Below are positions 8,131-16,539 of a stretch of 33,894 bases of DNA, in pieces. This DNA is from Bacillota bacterium (GTDB lineage Bacteria; Bacillota; Bacilli; Calditerricolales; Calditerricolaceae). The translations under genes and the position numbers were made by a program. Under the pieces are notes generated by a model, which worked only from the letters and a program-made list of their open reading frames with translations, was not told the origin of the DNA and did no database searches. The stretch lies in the NCBI GenBank assembly GCA_017577925.1, contig PKQU01000002.1, positions 1-33,894 of the forward strand, given 5' to 3'. The first letter of the stretch is position 1; every line of letters starts with the position of its first letter.

Positions 8131-9492
8131 CTACGGCTGATGTTTCAGCTGTTCGGTCAACTGCTGGATGAGGGCCTGCAGTTCGGGATTGGTTTGCAAT
8201 TCGCGGGAAATCTTTTCATGGGCGTGGATCACGGTGGTATGATCGCGGCCGCCGAATTCGCTTCCGATCTTGGGCAGGGAGGCGTCGGTCAGTTCGCGGG
8301 CCAAATACATGGCGATTTGCCGCGGGTAGGCGACGTTCTTCGTTCGCTTCTTGCCGATTAGGTCTTCGAGGCGCAGACCGAAGTGCGCCCCGACGACCTT
8401 CTGAATGTCGGCGATGGTGATCTTGCGCGGCTTGGACGGCGAGACGATGTCCCGCAGGGCTTCCACGGCGAGCGGCAGGTCGATGTCCCGTTGGTGGGCG
8501 GCGGAATAGGCGACGACGCGCAGGAGGGCACCTTCCAGCTCGCGGATGTTGGAGTCGATCTGGTTGGCGATGTACAGCAGCACGTCGTCGGGAATGTCGA
8601 GGTTTTCGGCTTTCACCTTTTTGCGCAGGATGGCGATGCGGGTTTCGAGATCCGGCGGATGAATGTCGGTGATCAAGCCCCACTCGAAACGGGAACGCAG
8701 CCGGTCTTCCAGGGTGGGGATTTCCCGCGGCGGCCGGTCGCTGGAGATGACGATCTGCTTATTTTCCTCATGCAGCGCGTTAAACGTGTGGAAAAACTCC
8801 TCCTGGATGCGCTCTTTCCCGGCAAGAAATTGGATGTCGTCAATCAGCAGGACGTCCACTTTGCGGTACTTGTTGCGGAAGTCTTCGGTCCGGTTGTATT
8901 GGATGGCCGTGATGAATTCGTTGGTGAACTTTTCGGAGGACAGGTAGACCACCTTGGCGCCGGGGTTGTGCTGCAGCACATAGTGCCCGATGGCGTGCAT
9001 CAGGTGCGTTTTGCCGAGGCCGACACCGCCGTAGATGAACAGCGGGTTGTACGCCTTTGCCGGCAATTCGGCTACAGCCAGACAGGCCGCATGGGCGAAG
9101 CGGTTGCTTTGCCCGACGACGAAGGTGTCAAAGGTGTACTTGGGATTCAGCATCGTTTGCGGCATGTCATCGGCCAGGGCCGATCCCGAGCGCGGTTGGC
9201 GAGAAGAAGGGGAAGGGGACCTACTCTCGGTTTCGTCGTGCTGCGGCGGGAGCACGAATTTGACGTCCAGGGCCTGTTGGGCCACTTCCTGCAGCGTTTC
9301 CCGGATCAGGGCGGTGTAGGACCGTTCGAGGTGGTCGCGTACGAACTCGTTCGGCGCGGCCACGATGACGGTGTTGTCCTGGAGGGCGATGGCTTCGGTT
9401 GACTTGAGCCAGGTTTCAAAGCTGGGTTTGGACAGGCGGCCTTCGATCACGGCGAGAACGTGGTGCCACAGCTCGCCAACCCTCTTGTCCAC
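8131..9492 (-). CDS. dnaA: Chromosomal replication initiator DnaA
   Basis: AAA+ initiator that binds DnaA boxes and opens the origin. The 453-residue protein has N-terminal domain I (ELWHHVLAVIEGRLSKPSF), a variable linker, and an AAA+ core with Walker A GGVGLGKT at 155-162 and Walker B LLIDDIQF near 215-222. The C-terminal DNA-binding domain carries the signature FGGRDHTTVIHA at 413-424. The frame is open for 44 more codons, but those codons lie in the DnaA-box cluster. The GTG preceded by GAGGGGTGAG is taken; a GTG three codons earlier is the alternative. The length matches B. subtilis DnaA. Seven DnaA boxes in its leader imply autoregulation. Confidence 0.97.
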   Translation of the reverse strand: MDKRVGELWHHVLAVIEGRLSKPSFETWLKSTEAIALQDNTVIVAAPNEFVRDHLERSYTALIRETLQEVAQQALDVKFVLPPQHDETESRSPSPSSRQPRSGSALADDMPQTMLNPKYTFDTFVVGQSNRFAHAACLAVAELPAKAYNPLFIYGGVGLGKTHLMHAIGHYVLQHNPGAKVVYLSSEKFTNEFITAIQYNRTEDFRNKYRKVDVLLIDDIQFLAGKERIQEEFFHTFNALHEENKQIVISSDRPPREIPTLEDRLRSRFEWGLITDIHPPDLETRIAILRKKVKAENLDIPDDVLLYIANQIDSNIRELEGALLRVVAYSAAHQRDIDLPLAVEALRDIVSPSKPRKITIADIQKVVGAHFGLRLEDLIGKKRTKNVAYPRQIAMYLARELTDASLPKIGSEFGGRDHTTVIHAHEKISRELQTNPELQALIQQLTEQLKHQP

Positions 9493-9511
9493 CGTGCTCA
9501 CCCCTCGGGAG

Positions 9512-9856
9512 TTATTCACATGTTCTTGTGGACAAATGTGGATAAAAAGATGTCGACGGGGCGCAAAACGTCGCGAAAGGCGAGGGCAGTTATCCACAGA
9601 CGCCGCGCAGTTTTTTATCCACATACACCCGAACTATGCACAAAAATATCCCCAATTGTGGATAAAAGGTGGGGTGTCGGCCACTTATCCACTGGGGAAA
9701 ACACAACCATCATAGCACGGGAAAAGCGCATTGGACAAGGGTTTTTCGTATTTTTCCACAACCTCAACACCTTGTGGTTCGGGGTTATCAACAATACGAG
9801 ATCTTGTGTACAATCTGTGCACAGAGCTGTCGAAACGCGTCGATTGTTGTGGATGG
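9512..9856. other. oriC: main DnaA-box cluster upstream of dnaA
   Basis: Four perfect boxes (TGTGGATAA 9537-9545, TTATCCACA 9590-9598 and 9615-9623, TGTGGATAA 9657-9665). One-mismatch boxes are at 9512-9520, 9527-9535, 9685-9693 (TTATCCACT), 9752-9760 (TTTTCCACA) and 9785-9793 (TTATCAACA). Weaker ones are at 9805-9813 and 9848-9856. Boxes occur in both orientations. The cluster spans the dnaA promoter and leader, so it serves as both origin and autoregulatory site. No gene lies between 9493 and 9970. Confidence 0.9.
9709..9738 (-). promoter_or_regulatory. Probable dnaA promoter
   Basis: On the minus strand: TTGTCC (9738-9733), 18-base spacer, then an extended -10 TGCTATGAT with TATGAT at 9714-9709. 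The predicted start gives a leader of about 210 bases that crosses seven DnaA boxes, fitting DnaA autorepression. Confidence 0.55.
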
Positions 9857-9886
9857 AACATTCACAGCCGGCGCGGTCGTCGGCGC

Positions 9887-9916
9887 TTGACAACGAACGC
9901 CGGAGTTCAGTACGAT
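9887..9916 (+). promoter_or_regulatory. Sigma-A promoter of rpmH
   Basis: TTGACA (9887-9892), 18-base spacer, TACGAT (9911-9916), about 55 bases before rpmH and directed away from dnaA. The rpmH promoter next to oriC is conserved in position across Firmicutes. Confidence 0.75.
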
Positions 9917-9970
9917 AAGTGAGACTGTGTGGCTTGTTCGCGTGGATACCGGCGAAGGAGGTGGTAGGGG

Positions 9971-10105
9971 ATGAAGCGCACGTTTCAGCCGAACAATCGC
10001 AAGCGGAAGAAAGTGCACGGGTTTCGCAAGCGCATGAGCACGAAAAACGGGCGGAAGGTGTTGCGCAATCGCCGCCGCAAGGGGAGAAAAGTGCTGTCTG
10101 CGTAA
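9971..10105 (+). CDS. rpmH: 50S ribosomal protein L34
   Basis: A 44-residue, very basic protein starting MKRTFQPNNRKRKKVHGF and ending RRRKGRKVLSA, nearly identical in pattern to Bacillus L34. It is a structural component of the large ribosomal subunit. The ATG follows GGAGGTGGTAGGGG. It is the first gene of the right arm and is followed by a hairpin with a T run, after which rnpA has its own promoter candidate. Confidence 0.98.
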   Translation: MKRTFQPNNRKRKKVHGFRKRMSTKNGRKVLRNRRRKGRKVLSA

Positions 10106-10107
10106 GG

Positions 10108-10132
10108 GGCCACCGCGGGTGTGGCCTTTTTT
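10108..10132 (+). terminator. Terminator or attenuator between rpmH and rnpA
   Basis: Stem GGCCAC (10108-10113) and GTGGCC (10121-10126), seven-base loop, then six T residues. Right after the rpmH stop, it would reduce rnpA expression relative to rpmH. Confidence 0.75.
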
Positions 10133-10173
10133 CACGCGCATCCGCAAGGCGTGGAAGAGGACAAAGGTTTGGC

Positions 10174-10201
10174 GTGACTTTTCTGGCGAAAGAATTATAA
10201 T
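10174..10201 (+). promoter_or_regulatory. Candidate rnpA promoter
   Basis: Perfect TATAAT (10196-10201) preceded by GTGACT (10174-10179) at 16 bases. It lies between the rpmH terminator and rnpA. The -35 element is only partial. Confidence 0.5.
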
Positions 10202-10255
10202 GAAGATCGAAACGGTTCCGTGTCCAACTGTTAGGGAACAGGTGGCGTATGGCGC

Positions 10256-10618
10256 GTGGAACGCAAGCGACGGCTGCGCAAGAACGAGGAGTTTCAGCGC
10301 GTGTTTCGTTACGGCCAATCGGTGGCCAACCGACAACTGGTCGTCTACGTCCTTCCGCGCTCCGATGGGGGGACGTTTCGCGTCGGCGTGTCGGTGAGCA
10401 AGAAACTCGGGAAAGCCGTGGTGCGCAACCGCGTCAAGCGCCTGATCAAGGAAGCGGTGCGCGCCCATGCAGACAAGATTCGGCCGGGCGTTGACGTTGT
10501 CTTCATCGCCCGGGCTCCAGCGATCGAACTGGACTATCACCAGATGGTGCGGAGCGTCGGCCACGTGTTGCGCCGCGCCGGTCTCATCACGGAGGAGGGG
10601 TGTCGGCCGTCGTCGTGA
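10256..10618 (+). CDS. rnpA: Ribonuclease P protein component
   Basis: Protein subunit of RNase P, which with the catalytic RNA removes 5' leaders from pre-tRNAs. The 120-residue product starts ERKRRLRKNEEF after a GTG start and contains the conserved RNR helix in GKAVVRNRVKRLIKEAVR, which binds the RNA. AGGTGG lies about ten bases before the GTG. An ATG at 10249 is in a different frame. The 3' end overlaps yidD, as is common in this cluster. Confidence 0.95.
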   Translation: MERKRRLRKNEEFQRVFRYGQSVANRQLVVYVLPRSDGGTFRVGVSVSKKLGKAVVRNRVKRLIKEAVRAHADKIRPGVDVVFIARAPAIELDYHQMVRSVGHVLRRAGLITEEGCRPSS

Positions 10619-10824
10619 AAGCCGCAACGTTGGCGCTGATTCGGGCGTATCGGCGGTGGATTTCGCCCCTCAAGCCGCCGGTGTGCCGGTTTTACCCGTC
10701 CTGTTCGGCGTATGCCTACGAGGCGGTGGCCAAGTACGGTGTTCGGAGAGGTCTGGCTCTTGCCTTCCGGCGCGTGATGAAATGCCATCCTTTTCATCCG
10801 GGCGGGTATGATCCGGTTCCGTAA
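10600..10824 (+). CDS. yidD: Membrane protein insertion efficiency factor YidD
   Basis: Small membrane-associated protein that assists YidC-dependent insertion. The 74-residue product has the family core ISPLKPPVCRFYPSCSAYA with its conserved cysteines, and CHPFHPGGYDPVP at the end. The start is uncertain. The GTG at 10600 has GGAGGA very close upstream; the GTG at 10615, which overlaps the rnpA stop, would give the more usual N-terminus. It sits between rnpA and spoIIIJ, an order common in bacteria, whereas B. subtilis keeps its yidD homologue elsewhere. Confidence 0.93.
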   Translation: MSAVVVKAATLALIRAYRRWISPLKPPVCRFYPSCSAYAYEAVAKYGVRRGLALAFRRVMKCHPFHPGGYDPVP

Positions 10825-10860
10825 GGTTTGTGGAAGCGGGCAGTGAAGGAGGATCGGGCG

Positions 10861-11613
10861 TTGACGCGTCGACGAGTCGTTTGGTTGACCTTGGTTGTAG
10901 CCATCCTGATGCTCGCCCTGACCGGGTGTTCGCCGCAACAGATGCAGCCGATTGATCCCAACAATGGGATCTGGGACCGCTTTTTTGTCTATCCCCTGAA
11001 GCTGATGCTGGACCTGTCGGCGCAGGTCCTGTTTGGGAGCTACGGGTTGGCCATCTTGGCGGTGACGATCATCATCCGCTTGCTGTTGCTGCCGCTGATG
11101 ATGAAGCAAATGCGCAGCATGCGCATGATGCAGGTTCTGCAGCCGGAAATGCAGCGGATCCGCGAGAAGTACAAGAACGATCCGCAGAAGGTCCAAGAAG
11201 AGACGATGAAGCTGTTCCAGAAGCACAACGTCAATCCGCTGTCGGGGTGCCTGCCGTCGCTCATCCAGATGCCGATCTTGATCGCCTTTTATTACGCCAT
11301 CATGCGCAGCGAAGAAGTGCGCACCCACTCGTTTTTGTGGATGAACCTTGGTGCGCCGGATCCCTACTACCTGATGCCCGTTCTGGCTGCGGTGACGACG
11401 TACCTGCAGTCAAAGGTGATGGGGACGACGAACAACAACCCGCAGGCCCAGCTGTTTTTGTTCATCATGCCGGCGATGATTCTGTTTATCGCCATTACCC
11501 TGCCGTCGGCGCTGTCCTTGTACTGGGTGTTTAGCAACCTGTTTACGATCGGGCAAACCCTTGTGCTCAAGCGCATTGGGTACTTGCAGCCGCAGGAGGG
11601 TACCGCGAAGTGA
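10861..11613 (+). CDS. spoIIIJ: Membrane protein insertase YidC/OxaA1 (SpoIIIJ type)
   Basis: YidC-family insertase placing proteins into the cytoplasmic membrane; in spore formers the SpoIIIJ paralogue is needed for forespore sigma-G activation. The 250-residue product begins with a lipoprotein signal ending LTGC. It has five membrane segments, the KQMRSMRMMQVLQPEMQRI cytoplasmic region, and the conserved GCLPSLIQMPIL and LPSALSLYWVFSN segments. The TTG start is chosen because AAGGAGG lies eight bases upstream and it places the lipobox correctly; an open TTG 11 codons earlier has no good site. Its stop overlaps jag. Confidence 0.93.
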   Translation: MTRRRVVWLTLVVAILMLALTGCSPQQMQPIDPNNGIWDRFFVYPLKLMLDLSAQVLFGSYGLAILAVTIIIRLLLLPLMMKQMRSMRMMQVLQPEMQRIREKYKNDPQKVQEETMKLFQKHNVNPLSGCLPSLIQMPILIAFYYAIMRSEEVRTHSFLWMNLGAPDPYYLMPVLAAVTTYLQSKVMGTTNNNPQAQLFLFIMPAMILFIAITLPSALSLYWVFSNLFTIGQTLVLKRIGYLQPQEGTAK

Positions 11614-12236
11614 AGCGGGTGACGGTGGCGGGGAAGACGGTCGACGAGGCCGTGGAAAAGGCGCTGGTACTCCTGGAGACGACGCGGGATCGGGTGGAGG
11701 TGCGCGTGCTGGAGGAGCCGCGCCGGCTGTTCGGCGTTCTCCGCATCGGGCAGGCGCGGGTGGAGGTGGCGCGCCTCCCCGATCCGCGCGAGGAAGCGGT
11801 GGCGTTTTTGCGCCGGCTTTTGGATGTCCTTGGAATGGATGCCGAGGTGGTCGTGGAGGAACGCGGAAATCGCCAACTCTGGATCTCGTTGCGCGGTGAC
11901 CGCTCCCTCGGGGTGCTCATTGGCCGGCGGGGGCAGACGCTGGATGCCCTGCAGCATCTGGTGAACGTGGTGGCCAACAAGGCGGGTGCCGAACCGGTGC
12001 GCATTGTCCTCGATGCCGGGGAGTACCGCGAGCGTCGCCGACAGACGCTCGAGCGCCTGGCCGAACGGTTGGCCGCCCGCGTGGTGCGTACCCGCCGCAG
12101 TGTCAAGCTGGAACCGATGCCGCCGGGGGAGCGGAAGATCATTCACACGCGTCTTCAGGGGTGGCGAAACGTGATGACGTACAGCGAGGGAGAGGAACCG
12201 CACCGGTACGTGGTGATCGCGTACAAGGAAACGTAA
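11610..12236 (+). CDS. jag: RNA-binding protein Jag/KhpB (Jag-N, KH, R3H)
   Basis: KhpB/EloR-type RNA-binding protein, paired with spoIIIJ in Firmicutes and linked in other species to control of cell elongation. It has 208 residues, the same as B. subtilis Jag. The Jag-N domain spans about 1-50. A KH domain has GxxG in IGRRGQTLDALQHLVN (104-119). A C-terminal R3H domain lies within PPGERKIIHTRLQGWRNVM and after. The GTG start overlaps the spoIIIJ stop as GTGA, so the two are translationally coupled. A terminator follows. Confidence 0.94.
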   Translation: MKRVTVAGKTVDEAVEKALVLLETTRDRVEVRVLEEPRRLFGVLRIGQARVEVARLPDPREEAVAFLRRLLDVLGMDAEVVVEERGNRQLWISLRGDRSLGVLIGRRGQTLDALQHLVNVVANKAGAEPVRIVLDAGEYRERRRQTLERLAERLAARVVRTRRSVKLEPMPPGERKIIHTRLQGWRNVMTYSEGEEPHRYVVIAYKET

Positions 12237-12262
12237 GCCCTGCGGCAAACGGAACCGCGCAT

Positions 12263-12287
12263 CCTGTGGGTGTCCACAGGCTTTTTT
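12263..12287 (+). terminator. Terminator after jag
   Basis: CCTGTGG (12263-12269), loop GTGT, CCACAGG (12274-12280), then one C and six T residues. It ends the rpmH-jag cluster before the mnmE promoter region. Confidence 0.85.
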
Positions 12288-12342
12288 GTTTGGGCGTTTC
12301 GATGGGGGCCGTCCCGCGCCTTTTCGGTTTTTCCCGGGGGTA

Positions 12343-12358
12343 TGCTACTATGGTAGCA
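12343..12358 (+). promoter_or_regulatory. Extended -10 promoter of mnmE inside an inverted repeat
   Basis: TGCTACTAT (12343-12351) fits an extended -10 element (TGnTACTAT); no clear -35 is seen. The element is part of an inverted repeat, TGCTAC and GTAGCA around TATG, that could be an operator. It is about 50 bases before the mnmE start. Confidence 0.45.
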
Positions 12359-12399
12359 CCGGAGATTGAGGGGTGTTTCTTTCATCGGGAGTGAAGGGC

Positions 12400-13773
12400 A
12401 TGGAGACCGATACCATTGCAGCCATTGCCACCCCCTTGGGGGAAGGGGCCATTGGTATTGTTCGTGTCAGCGGGCCTGATGCCATTCCGATTGTGAACAA
12501 GCTGTTTCGCGGCAAGGACTTGACGGCGGTGGCCAGCCACACGATCCATTACGGCCATCTGGTGGATCCGGCGACGGAGGAGACGGTGGAGGAAGTGCTC
12601 GTCGCGGTGATGCGCGCCCCCCGCACCTATACGCGGGAGGATGTGGTGGAGATCAACTGCCATGGCGGCATCGTGACGACAAGTCGCGTGCTTCAACTCG
12701 TGCTGGACCATGGGGCGCGCCTGGCCGAACCGGGGGAGTTTACGAAGCGTGCCTTTCTGAACGGCCGCATTGACTTGGCCCAGGCCGAAGCGGTGATGGA
12801 TCTGATCCGGGCCAAGACGGACCGGGCCATGGCGGTGGCCTTGCAGCAGATGGAGGGGCGCCTGTCGCAGCTTGTGCGCCGCCTGCGCCAGCGCATCGTC
12901 GAGCTCTTGGCCCACATCGAGGTTACCATCGACTACCCGGAGCACGACGTGGAGGAGGTGACCCGGGACCTCCTGCTCAAACGGTGTCGGGAGATCGGCG
13001 CGGAGGTTGACCGCCTGCTCGAGACGGCGCGCCAGGGCAAGATCCTCCGGGAAGGGGTGGCCACGGCGATCGTCGGCCGGCCCAATGTGGGCAAGTCGTC
13101 GCTGCTGAACGCCCTGGCCCATGAGGCGCGGGCCATCGTCACCGACATTCCCGGTACCACGCGCGACCTGATCGAGGAGCAGGTTAACGTGCGCGGCATT
13201 CCCCTGCGCCTCATCGACACGGCGGGGATTCGCGACACGGAGGACCTGGTTGAGCGCATCGGCGTGAACCGGGCACGCGAGGTGCTCAAAACGGCCGACC
13301 TTGTTCTCCTCGTTCTCAACCACAATGAACCGCTCACCGACACCGACCGACAGCTGATCGACATGACCCGATCCCTCAACACCATCGTGGTCGTCAACAA
13401 GGCGGATTTGCCGCGGCGCATCGAGCTGGAGGAGGTGCAGGCGGCCTTTGCCGATCGGCCGGTGGTCCTGACATCAATGCGCACGGAAGAAGGCCTCGAC
13501 AAGCTGGAGGACGCCATTGCCCGGCAGTTTTACACCGGAAACGTGCCGTCCGGCGACCTCACCTACGTGTCGAACGCCCGCCACATCCGCCTCTTGCGCG
13601 AGGCGCGCCAGGCGTTGGACGAGGCCGTCGCCGGCGTGGAGGCCGGCGTTCCCGTGGACACGGTGGCCATCGACCTGAAGCGCTGCTTCGATCGGTTGGG
13701 CGAGATCATTGGCGAGACGGCGTCGGACGAGCTGATCGACCAGATTTTCCGCCAGTTCTGCCTCGGCAAGTGA
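12400..13773 (+). CDS. mnmE: tRNA modification GTPase MnmE (TrmE)
   Basis: With MnmG, MnmE makes the carboxymethylaminomethyl (or aminomethyl) group on the wobble uridine of certain tRNAs. The 457-residue protein has the tetrahydrofolate-binding N-terminal domain (TIAAIATPLGEGAIGIVRVSG), a helical domain, and an embedded G domain. The G motifs are GRPNVGKS at 226-233, GTTRD at 252-256, DTAG at 273-276 and NKAD. It ends FRQFCLGK, the C-[IL]-GK motif with the catalytic cysteine. The ATG at 12400 is chosen over a GTG nine codons earlier because it gives the standard N-terminus. The partner gene follows directly. Confidence 0.97.
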   Translation: METDTIAAIATPLGEGAIGIVRVSGPDAIPIVNKLFRGKDLTAVASHTIHYGHLVDPATEETVEEVLVAVMRAPRTYTREDVVEINCHGGIVTTSRVLQLVLDHGARLAEPGEFTKRAFLNGRIDLAQAEAVMDLIRAKTDRAMAVALQQMEGRLSQLVRRLRQRIVELLAHIEVTIDYPEHDVEEVTRDLLLKRCREIGAEVDRLLETARQGKILREGVATAIVGRPNVGKSSLLNALAHEARAIVTDIPGTTRDLIEEQVNVRGIPLRLIDTAGIRDTEDLVERIGVNRAREVLKTADLVLLVLNHNEPLTDTDRQLIDMTRSLNTIVVVNKADLPRRIELEEVQAAFADRPVVLTSMRTEEGLDKLEDAIARQFYTGNVPSGDLTYVSNARHIRLLREARQALDEAVAGVEAGVPVDTVAIDLKRCFDRLGEIIGETASDELIDQIFRQFCLGK

Positions 13774-13813
13774 CGCGGCGCCGCAGCGGGACGCGGAAAA
13801 AGGAGGGATGGGC

Positions 13814-15703
13814 ATGACGACCACCTATTTTGCCGGGGAATACGACGTGATCGTTGTCGGGGCCGGGCACGCCGGGTGCGAGGCGGCGCTCGCCGCTGCC
13901 CGGCTGGGGTGCCGGACCTTGGTGCTCACGCTCAACCTGGACACGATTGCCCTCATGCCGTGCAACCCGTCGATCGGGGGGCCGGCCAAGGGGCACGTGG
14001 TGCGGGAGATCGATGCCCTCGGTGGGGAGATGGGGCGCAACATCGACAAGACGTACATCCAGATGCGCATGCTCAACACCGGCAAGGGACCGGCCGTCCG
14101 CGCGCTGCGGGCCCAGGCCGACAAGGCGCTCTACATGCGCGAGATGAAACGGACGCTGGAGCGGACGCCCAACCTGACGCTCCGCCAGGCGATGGTGGAG
14201 CGGCTGATCGTCGAAAACGGCGTGTGCACCGGCGTGGTGACACGCACCGGTGCCGAGTACCGTGCCAAGGCCGTTGTGCTCACCACGGGAACGTACCTGC
14301 GCGGCAAGGTGTATATCGGCGACCTGTCCTATGAGAGCGGGCCCAACAACATGCAGCCGGCCAACCGGCTGTCGGAAAACTTGATGGAGCTGGGATTTGA
14401 GCTGGCTCGCTTCAAAACGGGGACCCCGCCGCGCCTCTACGGCCCGTCGATCGATTACAGCAAGACGGAGATCCAGCCGGGGGATCCGGGGCCGCTGGCG
14501 TTTTCCTATGAGACGACGAGCTTCGTCCCGGTGGAGGAGCAGTTGCCCTGCTGGTTGACCTACACGAATGCCCGGACCCACGAGATCATCCAGGCCAACC
14601 TCCACCGTGCGCCGATGTATTCGGGGATGATCGAGGGCATCGGGACGCGCTACTGTCCGTCCATCGAGGACAAGGTGGTGCGCTTTGCCGACAAGCCGCG
14701 CCACCAGATCTTCCTCGAGCCGGAGGGGCGAAACACGGAAGAGGTGTACGTGCAGGGACTGTCCACCAGCCTGCCCGAGGATGTGCAGCTGGAGATCCTG
14801 CGCACCATCCCCGGGCTGGAGAAGGCGGAGCTGATGCGTCCCGGCTACGCCATCGAGTATGACGTGATCCTGCCGACGCAGCTGTGGCCGTCGCTGGAGA
14901 CAAAGCTCGTGGAAAACCTGTTCACTGCTGGGCAGCTGAACGGGACGTCGGGATACGAGGAGGCGGCCGGGCAGGGCCTCATGGCTGGCATCAACGCCGC
15001 GCGCAAGGTGCAGGGAAAAGAGCCGGTAATTCTCGACCGATCGCAGGCGTACATCGGTGTGATGATCGACGACCTGGTGACAAAGGGGACCAACGAGCCG
15101 TACCGCCTGCTCACGTCGCGTGCCGAGTACCGCCTCCTTCTGCGTCACGACAACGCCGACCTGCGCCTGACCGAGCTTGGGTATCGGATCGGGCTCATCT
15201 CCGAGGAGCGCTATCGCCGTTTTCTGAGGAAAAAGCAGCTTATCGAGGAGGAACTGACGCGGTTGCGCGAGACAACGCTGCGGCCCGATGCAGTCACACA
15301 GGAGAAGCTGAGAGCCCTGGGGACGACGGAGATCCAAAACGTGACCTCCCTCGAGACGCTGCTGCGCCGGCCGGAGGTGACCTATGCGCACATCGCCGAA
15401 CTGGCGCCGCCGCCCCACGAGCTGCCGCCGGAGGTCACGGAGCAGGTGGAGATCCAGGTCAAGTACGCCGGCTACATCGCCAAGCAGATGGCCGAAGTAG
15501 AGCGCATGCGCAAATTGGAGGCCAAGCGCATCCCGCCGGACATCGATTACTTTAAAATTCCGGGGTTGGCTTATGAAGCGCGGGAGAAGCTGAGCAAGAT
15601 TCGCCCGCTCAACATCGGGCAGGCGTCGCGCATCTCCGGCGTCAACCCTTCCGACATCTCCGTTCTCTTGGTCTATCTGGAACAGCGGAAAAAAGGGGCG
15701 TAG
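13814..15703 (+). CDS. mnmG: tRNA uridine-5-carboxymethylaminomethyl synthase MnmG (GidA)
   Basis: FAD-dependent partner of MnmE in wobble-uridine modification. The 629-residue protein starts with a dinucleotide fold (VIVVGAGHAGCEAALAAARL) and has the family motif PCNPSIGGPAKGHVVREIDA. Its C-terminal helical domain binds MnmE and tRNA. The ATG at 13814 has AGGAGG seven bases upstream; the ATG two codons earlier would overlap that site. It lies 40 bases after mnmE and four bases before rsmG. Confidence 0.97.
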   Translation: MTTTYFAGEYDVIVVGAGHAGCEAALAAARLGCRTLVLTLNLDTIALMPCNPSIGGPAKGHVVREIDALGGEMGRNIDKTYIQMRMLNTGKGPAVRALRAQADKALYMREMKRTLERTPNLTLRQAMVERLIVENGVCTGVVTRTGAEYRAKAVVLTTGTYLRGKVYIGDLSYESGPNNMQPANRLSENLMELGFELARFKTGTPPRLYGPSIDYSKTEIQPGDPGPLAFSYETTSFVPVEEQLPCWLTYTNARTHEIIQANLHRAPMYSGMIEGIGTRYCPSIEDKVVRFADKPRHQIFLEPEGRNTEEVYVQGLSTSLPEDVQLEILRTIPGLEKAELMRPGYAIEYDVILPTQLWPSLETKLVENLFTAGQLNGTSGYEEAAGQGLMAGINAARKVQGKEPVILDRSQAYIGVMIDDLVTKGTNEPYRLLTSRAEYRLLLRHDNADLRLTELGYRIGLISEERYRRFLRKKQLIEEELTRLRETTLRPDAVTQEKLRALGTTEIQNVTSLETLLRRPEVTYAHIAELAPPPHELPPEVTEQVEIQVKYAGYIAKQMAEVERMRKLEAKRIPPDIDYFKIPGLAYEAREKLSKIRPLNIGQASRISGVNPSDISVLLVYLEQRKKGA

Positions 15704-15707
15704 GGGC

Positions 15708-16421
15708 ATGGCCTTTGACTTGACGGAAGCACTCGCCGAGCGCGGGTGGACGCTTACCGCGGCCGAGCGGGAGGCCTTTGATCGCTACTATCGCCTGCTG
15801 GTGGCATGGAATGAACGCGTCAACTTGACGGCGATCACCGATCCGGAAGGTGTGGCGCTGAAGCACTTTTACGACTCGCTGACGCCCGCCTTCCACGTGG
15901 ACTTCTCCGGGATCTCGTCGCTGGTGGACATCGGCAGTGGGGCAGGTTTTCCCGGCCTGCCCCTTAAACTTCGCTTTCCGCACCTGGCCCTCACCATCGT
16001 GGATTCCCTCAAGAAGCGGATTGCCTTTTTGGAGGAGGCGGTGCGCCAGCTGGGCCTTACCGGCGTGACCCTGATCCACGGCCGGGCGGAGGCGGTGGGG
16101 CGCGATCCCGCGCACCGCGAGCGGTATGACATGGCCATCGCGCGCGCGGTGGCGCGATTGAATGTGCTCAGCGAGCTGTGTCTGCCCTTTGTCCGCGTGG
16201 GCGGTCTGTTTGTTGCCATGAAGGGGGCCGACGTGGAAGAAGAGGTGCAAGAAGCGCAGACTGCCCTTGTCGCCTTGGGCGGAGCACTGGAACGGATCGA
16301 GCGCTTCACGTTGCCGGCCAATGGCGGAGGACGAACCCTCCTGTTTATCGCCAAGCGTGCGCCAACGCCTTCGGCCTATCCGCGCAAGCCGGGCGTGCCG
16401 GAGAAAAAACCCCTTCGCTGA
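15708..16421 (+). CDS. rsmG: 16S rRNA (guanine-N7)-methyltransferase RsmG (GidB)
   Basis: SAM-dependent enzyme that methylates N7 of a guanine in the 530 loop of 16S rRNA; loss confers low-level streptomycin resistance in other bacteria. The 237-residue protein has the Rossmann SAM motif VDIGSGAGFPGLPL from about residue 73. Around it are the conserved NLTAITDPEGVALKHFYDSL and the AIARAVARL segment. It starts four bases after mnmG. The C-terminal 20 or so residues (APTPSAYPRKPGVPEKKP) look disordered. A parS site lies 16 bases after the stop. Confidence 0.96.
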   Translation: MAFDLTEALAERGWTLTAAEREAFDRYYRLLVAWNERVNLTAITDPEGVALKHFYDSLTPAFHVDFSGISSLVDIGSGAGFPGLPLKLRFPHLALTIVDSLKKRIAFLEEAVRQLGLTGVTLIHGRAEAVGRDPAHRERYDMAIARAVARLNVLSELCLPFVRVGGLFVAMKGADVEEEVQEAQTALVALGGALERIERFTLPANGGGRTLLFIAKRAPTPSAYPRKPGVPEKKPLR

Positions 16422-16436
16422 GGGAGAAGGCCCCGA

Positions 16437-16452
16437 TGTTTCACGTGGAACA
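16437..16452 (+). promoter_or_regulatory. parS site (rsmG-noc gap)
   Basis: TGTTTCACGTGGAACA, matching the Firmicute parS pattern TGTTNCACGTGNAACA. It is the loading site for Spo0J, whose gene lies about 1.8 kb downstream. The identical 16-mer recurs inside spo0J. Confidence 0.93.
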
Positions 16453-16539
16453 GCGCGGGCAGCTGCTACCGGCAAAAGGAATTTCAAGACGGGGCGCCGA
16501 ATAGGTAACGGGGTGAATTACACGGTAGGTGGTGCAGAG

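Noticed and set aside
9493..9624. N-terminal extension of DnaA by 44 codons
   Set aside because: The sequence is made of DnaA boxes, has no family similarity and lies upstream of a good ribosome-binding site.
13706..15709. Long minus-strand open frame opposite mnmG
   Set aside because: Shadow of mnmG; no domain and no ribosome-binding site of note.
15891..15906. parS-like TTCCACGTGGAC in rsmG
   Set aside because: The core matches but the outer bases of the 16-mer do not; it falls short of the consensus.
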